Shown: positions 1 through 6,080 of the stretch, piece by piece
Layout: each line of letters starts with the position of its first letter
Numbering within the stretch: the stretch's first letter is position 1
Source of the DNA: Spirochaetia bacterium
GTDB lineage: Bacteria > Spirochaetota > Leptospiria > Leptospirales > Leptonemataceae
DNA length: 6,225 nucleotides
Direction: 5' to 3'
Assembly: GCA_029880625.1 (NCBI GenBank)
Contig: JAOUOA010000188.1
Coordinates: forward strand, 1 to 6,225
Translations under genes and position numbers: made by a program
Notes under the pieces: generated by a model
Told to the model about the DNA's origin: nothing
The model's input: only the letters and a program-made list of their open reading frames with translations
Database searches by the model: none

Positions 1-12
1 AAGGAGAAAAAA

Positions 13-480
13 ATGAACAAAATAAAAGCGAAGATAGTTATTTCTTTTGCCGCTTTCGTATTTCTGAGCATGCCCGCGGCCGCGCAGGAACTGAATGAAA
101 AACAGAAGGAAAATATTGGGAAAATTAGTTTCAGTTATGAAATGGTTTTTGAAATACTGAGGGATGCTAAAAAAGGAGACCGGACTTCGCAGAGTATGGT
201 TAAAACATATGCTGGGCATCTCGAAAATAATTTTAAAGAAGCTAAAGCCCTTAAAATTCCCGACGATACACGCCTGTTGAGACGAATTAAGAAACATTGA
301 CAATTGCCGAATTGAGGAAAAAATTTCCTGAACTGTAAGGAAAGGCCAATGCAACGGAGAGAGAGGCAAATAAAGGGAAATATGAAAATATTGAAAAAGT
401 AACAAAAGTTTTAAGCGGCGACAAGCTTCGTATGTATAAAGAAGCAGATGAATGCAATTTCAACAGGCTGTATCGCCTAA
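13..480 (+). pseudogene. Decayed gene for a small secreted protein of unknown function
   Basis: An AAGGAG ribosome-binding site at 1-6 precedes the ATG at 13 by six bases, so the start is good. The first reading frame gives 95 residues: a signal peptide (basic MNKIKAK, a hydrophobic core, then PAAAQ around residue 25) and a charged, probably helical mature part, stopping at 298-300. Just after about 291 a different frame carries on with coding-like sequence (TLTIAELRKKFPEL, then a TAA at 336-338, then GKANATEREANKGKYENIEK and VLSGDKLRMYKEADECNF). The parts join smoothly as one lysine/glutamate-rich protein, which suggests one frameshift and one nonsense mutation in an originally longer gene. 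The second frame stays open to 582 but crosses the terminator at 491, so the original end is uncertain; I place it before that terminator. The family is not recognised. The alternative is that the 95-residue product is itself functional. Confidence 0.55.
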
Positions 481-490
481 ACTTTCAATC

Positions 491-521
491 AAAAACGTCA
501 GGGTTTTTGTCTGGCGTTTTT
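491..521 (+). terminator. Rho-independent terminator after the decayed secreted-protein gene
   Basis: AAAAACGTCAG (491-501) pairs with CTGGCGTTTTT (511-521) through 11 positions, one of them a G-U wobble, around a 9-base loop. The right arm ends in a run of five T. On the plus strand this is a typical intrinsic terminator. On the minus strand the wobble becomes an A-C mismatch, so it would be weaker there. It separates the decayed gene at 13 from the LRR lipoprotein gene. Confidence 0.75.
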
Positions 522-578
522 GATGCAAAGGATGCTTCGGAGATTGTTTGTCGCTGCTTAAATTATCTCCTCTACAAT

Positions 579-665
579 TTATAAAATAAGAATAAAGAAA
601 AAAATATTTTAATCTAATTTTAATTAAGATTTTTTTCTTGACCAATGACGCCTGAGTTTTATAAA
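579..665 (+). promoter_or_regulatory. Putative promoter of the LRR lipoprotein gene with A/T-rich UP-like tract
   Basis: A housekeeping-type -35 box TTGACC (638-643) and a -10 box TATAAA (660-665) are separated by 16 bases. Immediately upstream, 579-637 is almost pure A and T in phased runs, resembling an UP element. A start of transcription six or seven bases after the -10 box would fall near 671-672, on the ATG codons of the next gene. This is inferred from sequence only; leptospiral promoters are not always close to the E. coli consensus. Confidence 0.45.
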
Positions 666-667
666 AA

Positions 668-1537
668 ATGATGAAAAAAAAATACCCGAAGTTTATGAAT
701 CTTATAACCATATCGGCCCTGAATCTGCTGACAGCCTGCAGTCTCGGGGATTTAAGTCCAACCTATAAAGGCGGGAAAGGCAAATGGGAAACAGACCTGA
801 AGAAAGCCCTTAAAAATCCGGATAAAGTTGAAAATTTTCGTTTCACGGCTGGAAGTATAAAAGAAGTTCCTGCGGATGTTGCACATTTACAGAATCTCAA
901 GGATCTTTATATTGCAGATAACAATCTTACTGAACTTCCTGCCGAAATTGCAGAACTGCAGAGTCTTTCTTCTCTGAATCTCAGCAAGAATCAATTCAAG
1001 ACAGTTCCTGCTCCTGTAATCAAACTGCAAAATCTTAAATCGCTGAATCTTATGGAAAACAAAATTTCAAAATTGCAGCCTTCAGTTAAAAATTTATATA
1101 ATCTGTATAGTTTGCTGTTATTTAAAAATCAGCTGAAGAGTCTTCCTGTTCAGATTTCGGAGCTTACGGCTCTCGGCCATCTTGATTTACGGCAAAATCA
1201 GCTTGTATCGCTTCCGGAAGAAATCGGGAATTTGAAAAATCTCAGAACTCTGGAACTGTCCGGGAACCGCCTGAAAAGTCTTCCTAAATCCATAACCGGT
1301 ATGTCCCATCTGAGCAGCCTGGATCTTTCCGAAAATTCTCTTGCGTCCATTCCTTCCGGAATCGGCAATCTGAAAAATCTGGAACACCTTTATCTTTCTT
1401 CCAATAAACTTACAGCTCTTCCGGAAAGTATTGCTAATCTAAAAAAATTAAAGCGACTTTCGATTGGAAACAATCCCATCCCGGAAGAAGAAATAAAAAA
1501 AATTCGTAAGGCTCTACCCAAAGCGGAAATTTACTGA
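668..1537 (+). CDS. Leucine-rich-repeat lipoprotein
   Basis: The 289-residue product begins with a lipoprotein signal: basic MMKKKYPK, a hydrophobic stretch, and lipobox LTAC with the lipidated cysteine at residue 24. After a short linker, residues 44-53 (LKKALKNPDK) match the usual lead-in of leptospiral LRR proteins. A degenerate repeat at 54-76 is followed by eight repeats of exactly 23 residues (77-260) of the form LxxLxLxxNxLxxLPxxIxxLxx, and a cap from 261 (NNPIPEEEIKKIRKALPKAEIY). Such solenoids bind proteins, and several leptospiral members have been studied as adhesins or effectors; the partner here is unknown. Two ATG codons lie in tandem (668 and 671). No Shine-Dalgarno sequence precedes them, and a promoter seems to overlap them, so a leaderless message from 671 is possible. 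A start at Met10 would lose the basic signal-peptide end. No terminator is visible before the next gene, 59 bases on. Confidence 0.93.
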   Translation: MMKKKYPKFMNLITISALNLLTACSLGDLSPTYKGGKGKWETDLKKALKNPDKVENFRFTAGSIKEVPADVAHLQNLKDLYIADNNLTELPAEIAELQSLSSLNLSKNQFKTVPAPVIKLQNLKSLNLMENKISKLQPSVKNLYNLYSLLLFKNQLKSLPVQISELTALGHLDLRQNQLVSLPEEIGNLKNLRTLELSGNRLKSLPKSITGMSHLSSLDLSENSLASIPSGIGNLKNLEHLYLSSNKLTALPESIANLKKLKRLSIGNNPIPEEEIKKIRKALPKAEIY

Positions 1538-1596
1538 ATATAAAAGCTGCCCTAAAATTATAATATAAAAATAAATTTTCTGATTCAGGAGCGTTT

Positions 1597-2280
1597 ATGA
1601 GTACAAGAAAAATCTCTAAATATGAAATAAAATACAGGGAGCTATTGAGCTCTTCTATGCTGGATAATCAGGATCATATCCATCAGGATACGGTTCATCA
1701 ATTTGAAGGACCGCTTCTTGTAAAAAAAAGGAAATACATGCATAAATATTACTCTCTGCCTGTTGGCGGAGATCTGAGGTATAAATACGTCGAAATAGAT
1801 GATTATTTTATAAATGCTTATCTGCTTACACTTCCCCGGCACTGGCTCACTGCGGCTGGATTCAACCAATTAAAATCCGGCGATCAAATCAGGGTAGACG
1901 GATGGGTTTATGATAAATCTACAGTGGGACTTCAAAGACCTGAAAGCGAAATAGAAAAAGCAGTTGATGTTTTAAAAATAGAATCGCCTTATTTCAAACT
2001 TTCTGTAGTCGATGATGTGAAAAACGGTCTTGGTAAATACCGCCAAATGATTCGGAAAGGAACCTGGCTGGCGCTTCTATCTTTTTTTCTGATTGCAGCG
2101 GGAGGATTTATAGCGGTACTTTTTCATGAACTTAAAAATTCACAGTGGTGGACTGGACTGATTTTTGTTGGTGCAGGTGTGATTTTATTTTTTCTGATGC
2201 TTAAAATTGCTCTGAATGCACAAAGAATTCTGCACAGTATCATACCTTCCCAGGGACTCGATGATGAAGAATTTAGTTAA
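1597..2280 (+). CDS. Two-helix membrane protein of unknown function
   Basis: AGGAG at 1587-1591, five bases before the ATG, fixes the start. The 227-residue protein has no signal peptide. Residues 1-150 are soluble, with a beta-rich stretch around 36-112 (GPLLVKK, KYVEIDD, NAYLLTLP, SGDQIRVDGWVYD) whose strand pattern looks like a small OB-fold-like barrel; this is a visual impression, not a family match. Two hydrophobic helices follow, about 156-176 and 184-205, joined by a short loop (HELKNSQWW), and the acidic tail ends DDEEFS. By the positive-inside rule, with KYRQMIRK before the first helix, both ends should be cytoplasmic. The stop lies inside the next gene, so the two are probably translationally coupled. 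A perfect TATAAT hexamer lies at 1559-1564 without a convincing -35 box, so an independent promoter is uncertain. The family is not recognised. Confidence 0.85.
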   Translation: MSTRKISKYEIKYRELLSSSMLDNQDHIHQDTVHQFEGPLLVKKRKYMHKYYSLPVGGDLRYKYVEIDDYFINAYLLTLPRHWLTAAGFNQLKSGDQIRVDGWVYDKSTVGLQRPESEIEKAVDVLKIESPYFKLSVVDDVKNGLGKYRQMIRKGTWLALLSFFLIAAGGFIAVLFHELKNSQWWTGLIFVGAGVILFFLMLKIALNAQRILHSIIPSQGLDDEEFS

Positions 2281-3892
2281 CAAATCGCATGCGGTAATTT
2301 TTCTGCTGAATTTTTTATTTTTTTCTGCCTGCGGAGAAAATCTGGAAAGAAAATATCCGGTTGATCTTCCGATCCCTTTTTCGCTTGAGGATGCAGAAAA
2401 AAAAGAATCCGAAAACATTTTCGTTACAGCTGAAACCAAAATAAAATCCAGAGGCGGGGCCGGAGGCTGTCATGCAGGGGCTGTCTGCATTCTCATTGGC
2501 GCAGCAATCGTTTATGATGTACTTTTTCCTGAAAAATACATTCAGGTTGATATCCATGAAGACAAACGGCATGCATATTCCGGCCAGTATACAGAGAAAG
2601 GCGAATTTATTTCAGGCGTTCGTTTTGTAAAAAATGAAGCGGAAGTTTACGGCATTCAGCGCTTGTCCGCTCTGGGAATTGAATTTCCCGTTCAGCTCCA
2701 GAAAGGCGTTGTCGTTGATAATGAAATTCAGAATATCCAGAAAGTATCTTTAATTAAACAGGCGGATTATACCGAACAGTATCTTGAGAAAACCCTGGAA
2801 TCTTTTGAAAAAGATCCTGACGGCTTTATGGATGAATATATCGATGATCGAGAAAGAGAAGAACCTGCTTCGCCGTTTGTTTATGAATTGATCGATATTT
2901 ATAAAAGCGATGCGGGCTTAATTTTGAAAAAAATATTGAATGGCGATTCTGTTCCGGAGCCTGTAAAAGGCATGTTTGCAGAGGCGATATTTCAAGATAC
3001 CTATGGTGATACTCCTGCAATTTTTTCAGAAGAATTCTTGCTGGATGCTGCAAAAGAAACATCCATGTATGCAGCTGCAGAAGCATTTTTTTATTTTGCT
3101 GATAAAAATCCTGATAAAGCAGAATTTTTCATGGCTTCTCTTATGAAGACAGTTTGCGGCCTTGATGAAACAGAAAACAGATTCAGATACCATATCCTCA
3201 GGAGAATTCAGCTGGATCTTCCCTATCAATCAAGATATAAATCGTCCATCCCGAAAAATCTTGTATCCTGCCCTGACAGTCCGTCTGTAAATCTGGCGAA
3301 GTTAGCATTAAAGGTGCCTGTAACTGAAAAACAACTTTATCAGCTTCTGGACGATGCCTCTGACGGGCCCGCTGCAGTCGGATATTTGAACTTAAGGAAT
3401 TCCATGCATAAAAGACTTTTGTTTCAGAAATGGGAAAAAAATCCGGACATGGATCTGCAGAACCAGCTGTATGATTTGAATGAAATCATAAAAACCAATC
3501 CATCTGCTGCAGAAGGATCTGATTTGATAATCATCGCATCATCTGTATCAAATTCAACGGCTGCCGGCGAAGAGTATAAATATTCACTCCTTTCGCATTA
3601 CTGCAATGGTTCTTTCAAAAAATCAGGTGCAGTAAAAAAGTTAAAAGAAAAGCTGAATCAGACTCCTGAAGAAAATAAAGTATTTTTTGAACTTGCTCTT
3701 TTTGTAATGGGAGAAATGGATTATAGGAAACAGATTCAAAAAAGACTTCTGCCTGAAGATGATAGTGATACTGTTCGGCTAGAATCTTTCGAAGAATCGC
3801 ATGTTAAATGGATTCTGGAAAATCATCATTGCACTCTGCCTAAAATTCAAAAAGAATCGCAGAGACTGCTCCAGATTATTGAAAAAGATTGA
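2264..3892 (+). CDS. Large putative lipoprotein of unknown function
   Basis: The frame is open from further upstream, but a lipoprotein signal chooses the start: ATG codons at 2261 and 2264 follow AGGGA (2252-2256), and 2264 has the better 7-base spacing. The product is then 542 residues: MKNLVNK, a hydrophobic stretch rich in Phe and Leu, and lipobox FSAC with cysteine 23. Phenylalanine at -3 is unusual for enterobacteria but tolerated in spirochaetes. Residues 64-88 form an odd Gly/Cys segment (GGAGGCHAGAVC) running into a hydrophobic stretch (ILIGAAIVYDVLF). A short beta-rich part (about 92-150) leads to a long, mostly helical C-terminal region with repeated helix pairs, perhaps HEAT- or TPR-like, though no repeat consensus could be fixed. 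The start overlaps the upstream membrane-protein gene by 17 bases, which suggests coupled translation and a shared job at the envelope. The function is unknown. Confidence 0.85.
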   Translation: MKNLVNKSHAVIFLLNFLFFSACGENLERKYPVDLPIPFSLEDAEKKESENIFVTAETKIKSRGGAGGCHAGAVCILIGAAIVYDVLFPEKYIQVDIHEDKRHAYSGQYTEKGEFISGVRFVKNEAEVYGIQRLSALGIEFPVQLQKGVVVDNEIQNIQKVSLIKQADYTEQYLEKTLESFEKDPDGFMDEYIDDREREEPASPFVYELIDIYKSDAGLILKKILNGDSVPEPVKGMFAEAIFQDTYGDTPAIFSEEFLLDAAKETSMYAAAEAFFYFADKNPDKAEFFMASLMKTVCGLDETENRFRYHILRRIQLDLPYQSRYKSSIPKNLVSCPDSPSVNLAKLALKVPVTEKQLYQLLDDASDGPAAVGYLNLRNSMHKRLLFQKWEKNPDMDLQNQLYDLNEIIKTNPSAAEGSDLIIIASSVSNSTAAGEEYKYSLLSHYCNGSFKKSGAVKKLKEKLNQTPEENKVFFELALFVMGEMDYRKQIQKRLLPEDDSDTVRLESFEESHVKWILENHHCTLPKIQKESQRLLQIIEKD

Positions 3893-3914
3893 TTTTTTAA
3901 ACAGGAATGTTGTT

Positions 3915-3955
3915 TCGTATCGAATGTTTACGTAAATATTTTTGTTTAGATACGA
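3915..3955 (+). repeat. Nested inverted repeats upstream of the 3964 gene
   Basis: TCGTATC (3915-3921) is matched by its perfect complement GATACGA (3949-3955), 27 bases apart. Between them lies a perfect 10-bp palindrome, TTTACGTAAA (3927-3936). The block occupies most of the 71-base gap before the ATG at 3964. It lacks the T-run of a terminator, so a leader hairpin or a protein-binding operator is more likely. The function is inferred from position only. Confidence 0.5.
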
Positions 3956-3963
3956 GTTGATTC

Positions 3964-4767
3964 ATGAATCAGAATATTATACGTAAGTGGGAAACGAAAT
4001 ATCGTCAAGTCGAAATTTCCGAAGGGAAAGTCAGTATTTCCATGCTGAGGGATGGAGAAATTACATCTCAAAAAAAACTGAGCTGGCATACGATCTGGGA
4101 AGGAGAAGAAAATGGTTTGAGCATTGATGAAACCCTTGAAGCATCCCGATTTCTTCTCAATCATGAAAAATATAAGCCGTCGGAAACTTCAAAAATTCCC
4201 CATTCATTCTGGAAAAATATAAAATTTTTGAATCTCAAAGAAATTGAATTTGAAATAGAGAAACAGAAAAATTATGCAAAATTTGCCAGACTGGTAGAGG
4301 ACTGCAGGATTCAGTACTGCAATGCATATAATAAAAGCGAACAGTTGCAAAGACAGCAGTCCTTTTATGATTTTTGGCGATACGGTCCGTCTGAATTTTC
4401 GCTTCCGGAAAGCGTTACTGAAAAAATTTGCGCAGCAATCGAATTATTTTTTATAGATCAAAATGTACCGGAAAAAATTCACAGATTTCATATTGTTCGT
4501 TACGAACGCATGCCCGATGACAGCCAGACTGTCTGGACTGAAGGGAATGATAAAAAAGGCAGATCCATTGTACTGCATAAAGATAAACTGGAAGAAAGAT
4601 CCTGGGCTTTAGGTAATTCAGGGCATGATTCTGATGCCGGTTCAAATTATATGGGACTGGAAAGATTTTATTACGGTAAAAGCAGGCAGTTCACATTTAA
4701 AAAAATTCCGGCTGATATTGAAAATAAAATTAAATCAATCATTGAAATTGCAATGGAGCCTTTATGA
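3964..4767 (+). CDS. Uncharacterised soluble protein
   Basis: The 267-residue product has no signal peptide or membrane helix and should be cytoplasmic. The ATG at 3964 is the first in the frame after the inverted-repeat block; its Shine-Dalgarno is weak (GAG at 3954-3956, seven bases away). Residues 1-45 look beta-rich (YRQVEISEGKVSISML); 54-130 are mostly helical with many charged residues (LKEIEFEIEKQ, ARLVEDCRIQYCNAY). The C-terminal half begins at an aromatic patch (FYDFWRYGPSEF, 134-145) and alternates strands and helices (IHRFHIVRYERM, GRSIVLHKDK, FYYGKSRQFTF). I see no catalytic motif and no recognised family. It follows the lipoprotein gene on the same strand but is separated from it by an inverted-repeat region, so it may have its own control. 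The TGA overlaps a further possible ATG (4764) by four bases. Confidence 0.8.
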   Translation: MNQNIIRKWETKYRQVEISEGKVSISMLRDGEITSQKKLSWHTIWEGEENGLSIDETLEASRFLLNHEKYKPSETSKIPHSFWKNIKFLNLKEIEFEIEKQKNYAKFARLVEDCRIQYCNAYNKSEQLQRQQSFYDFWRYGPSEFSLPESVTEKICAAIELFFIDQNVPEKIHRFHIVRYERMPDDSQTVWTEGNDKKGRSIVLHKDKLEERSWALGNSGHDSDAGSNYMGLERFYYGKSRQFTFKKIPADIENKIKSIIEIAMEPL

Positions 4768-4970
4768 AGAATAATCTGTTTATATATTTTTTCACTTTTG
4801 CCGGATTCAATCCTTCTTCTGTAATATTAATTTCAAAAAAAACGCCCGGCTTTAATTGCCGGGCGTTTTTTCAAGCGAAAGGTGCTCTAATTATTTTGCT
4901 GCAATCAGGGTTGAACAGAAATGATCTCATCTCGATTTACAACATTGACCACATGTTTGTATTCGGGTGA
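4764..4970 (+). CDS. Doubtful small ORF overlapping the 3964 gene by ATGA
   Basis: The ATG shares four bases (ATGA) with the stop of the preceding gene and has GGAG at 4755-4758, five bases upstream, which is the usual arrangement of a coupled gene. The N-terminus (MKNNLFIYFFTFAGF) is hydrophobic and signal-like. Against it, the frame runs straight through the 4835-4871 terminator and into the 3' end of fcpA on the opposite strand, so the 68-residue product is unlikely to be conserved as a whole. It may be the stump of a lost downstream gene, or chance. Confidence 0.15.
   Translation: MKNNLFIYFFTFAGFNPSSVILISKKTPGFNCRAFFQAKGALIILLQSGLNRNDLISIYNIDHMFVFG
4835..4871. terminator. Bidirectional Rho-independent terminator between convergent genes
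   Basis: AAAAAACGCCCGGC (4837-4850) and GCCGGGCGTTTTTT (4858-4871) form a perfect 14-bp stem with a seven-base loop TTTAATT. Its G+C-rich core and flanking A and T runs let it work on both strands. It lies 67 bases past the stop of the 3964 gene on the plus strand and 33 bases past the stop of fcpA on the minus strand. Confidence 0.93.
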
Positions 4971-5864
4971 GTCCTTTCCGTATTTCAATTCTGTTGCACG
5001 GAGGAGATGTACATTTTTCTTATAACGGAACCTGAACTTTTGATCTTCCGTTCCCATTCTGTATTTGGTAACCATGTTTTCCTGAAATGCATAGCATTGC
5101 GCAAGGTATTTATGGGCAATGTATTCTTTTTCATTTTCATCAATTTCCATATACAGTTCAAGCATATGAATGCACTGAGGAAGATTTTGAAGGTCAAACT
5201 GATACATGATCCAGTTTCTGTAAACGGCTGAAAGAAGTCTTTTAAAGGTTTCTTTTTCTCTGAGAGCCGGATTTCGGATTTCATCAAGATGATTGATGGA
5301 ACGGGTAAAATAAGTTACAGCATCAACTTTTGCTTTACGCTTCATGTTGCTGACAATTCTTTCTTCACTTGCTTTTCGGTCAACAACCTGCCAGTACCAC
5401 TTTTCATTGAGGTGTTTGGCGTTTGCGCTTTCTTTACGGTAAAGATCAACTTCGTCGCGCATTTTAATGATTGTATTGACACCGGACTGGTATGCGGAAA
5501 GAGCCAGACGGTATTTGTTGTTTGCAAAAGCTTTTGACAGCTGATGGAGTTCTGCAAAAGTTTTATCGTAATTCCTGTAGTCAGGATTTTTCCAGATTTC
5601 TTCCGCCATCAAATTGCGTTTGCGGACCATTTTTTCTTCATCGGTCAGTTTGGATTCATCGATTTCTTCAGAAACCAGTTCTCCGCTTGTGGGCTCATAA
5701 GCTCCTGGACTTTCCGATCCTGCTTCACCGGTTGCAGCCGGTTCAGCTGCAGGGGCTGGTTCAGCTGCAGGGGCTGGTTCTCCAGCCGGCGGAGCAGGTT
5801 CTTGAGCCAGAATCGAGACACTGGCAAATAAACTGCAGAGTAAGATAAGTAAGTAACGTTTCAT
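4905..5864 (-). CDS. fcpA: Flagellar coiling protein A, a sheath protein of the periplasmic flagellum
   Basis: FcpA is an abundant leptospiral sheath protein of the periplasmic flagellum. In published work, loss of FcpA gives straight filaments and cells without translational motility and virulence. The recognition here is from memory of the family: overall size, signal peptide and the conserved helical body (NYDKTFAELHQLSKAFANNKYRLAL, read as two adjoining parts). The product has 319 residues: a signal peptide ending near ILAQ (residue 21), a low-complexity Pro/Ala/Glu linker (22-60) with tandem EPAPAA units, then an almost wholly helical domain (70-310) rich in Tyr, Lys and Arg. The frame could start nine bases earlier at a GTG, but that GTG is part of the ribosome-binding site; the ATG at 5864 has AAAGG at the right distance and is the better start. 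The gene is single, convergent with the 3964 gene, and ends close to a shared terminator. Confidence 0.87.
   Translation of the reverse strand: MKRYLLILLCSLFASVSILAQEPAPPAGEPAPAAEPAPAAEPAATGEAGSESPGAYEPTSGELVSEEIDESKLTDEEKMVRKRNLMAEEIWKNPDYRNYDKTFAELHQLSKAFANNKYRLALSAYQSGVNTIIKMRDEVDLYRKESANAKHLNEKWYWQVVDRKASEERIVSNMKRKAKVDAVTYFTRSINHLDEIRNPALREKETFKRLLSAVYRNWIMYQFDLQNLPQCIHMLELYMEIDENEKEYIAHKYLAQCYAFQENMVTKYRMGTEDQKFRFRYKKNVHLLRATELKYGKDSPEYKHVVNVVNRDEIISVQP
5740..5780 (-). repeat. 18-bp tandem repeat in the Pro/Ala linker of fcpA
   Basis: Two identical 18-bp copies, GGTTCAGCTGCAGGGGCT on the plus strand (5740-5757 and 5758-5775), are followed by the first five bases of a third. They encode the hexapeptide EPAPAA in the linker between the signal peptide and the helical domain. 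Exact copies in a multiple of three allow copy number to change without breaking the frame. Confidence 0.85.
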
Positions 5865-5870
5865 TTTTAG

Positions 5871-5877
5871 CACCTTT
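5871..5877 (-). promoter_or_regulatory. Ribosome-binding site that decides the fcpA start
   Basis: On the minus strand AAAGGTG lies six bases before ATGAAACGT. The last three bases of this site are the upstream in-frame GTG, which therefore cannot easily be the start as well. Confidence 0.7.
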
Positions 5878-5890
5878 ACCTGTAATATTC

Positions 5891-5913
5891 CTGTTCATTG
5901 ACTGCATGAACAG
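5891..5913 (-). repeat. Perfect 8-bp hairpin in the fcpA leader
   Basis: CTGTTCAT (5891-5898) and ATGAACAG (5906-5913) are perfect complements around a seven-base loop. The hairpin sits between the putative fcpA -10 element and its ribosome-binding site, so it would form in the 5' untranslated region of the message. No T-run follows on either strand, so it is not a terminator. It may stabilise the transcript, control translation, or be a dyad operator. Confidence 0.6.
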
Positions 5914-5926
5914 AGCTTCATCTTAT

Positions 5927-5950
5927 AGGTCTTTATCGGGTATGAGACCT
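5927..5950 (-). promoter_or_regulatory. Putative sigma-28-like -10 element of fcpA framed by an inverted repeat
   Basis: Read on the minus strand, CCCGATAA (5933-5940) matches seven of eight bases of the FliA -10 consensus GCCGATAA. AGGTCT and AGACCT, perfect complements, flank it at 5945-5950 and 5927-5932. The usual TAAA -35 element is not convincing at the expected distance; TTGATT with 17 bases to GATAAA would be an alternative housekeeping reading. Transcription would start near 5926, giving a leader of about 60 bases. Confidence 0.35.
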
Positions 5951-6080
5951 TTCAAATCAACTCAATATAAAAATTATTTTTGAAAAAACAATCAGTTTCT
6001 TTCTTTTTTTCTTTTCAGTATGACCGGATTCATTTTTTCATCAGTAAGGGTCTTTTTGAACTCAGGAGACATAATATTCT

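Noticed and set aside
609..637. AATCT/AGATT stem followed by a T-run as a second terminator
   Set aside because: The stem is only five A/T-rich pairs with mismatches inside, and the region is better explained as the A/T tract before the -35 box.
460..711. 83-residue minus-strand ORF (MVIRFINFGYFFF...)
   Set aside because: It crosses the 491-521 terminator, the A/T-rich promoter region and the start of the LRR gene, and its composition is that of translated A/T-rich non-coding DNA.
2216..2263. Upstream start (ATG 2216) for the large lipoprotein
   Set aside because: It would add 15-16 residues before a clear lipoprotein signal and deepen the overlap with the previous gene; AGGGA at 2252-2256 supports 2261/2264 instead.
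4985..5287. 100-residue minus-strand ORF and several plus-strand ORFs inside fcpA
   Set aside because: They are other-frame readings of the well-supported fcpA coding sequence, without ribosome-binding sites or plausible composition.
5862..5873. GTG at 5873 as the start of fcpA
   Set aside because: That GTG forms part of the AAAGGTG ribosome-binding site for the ATG three codons downstream, which also gives the more usual signal peptide MKRYLLILL.
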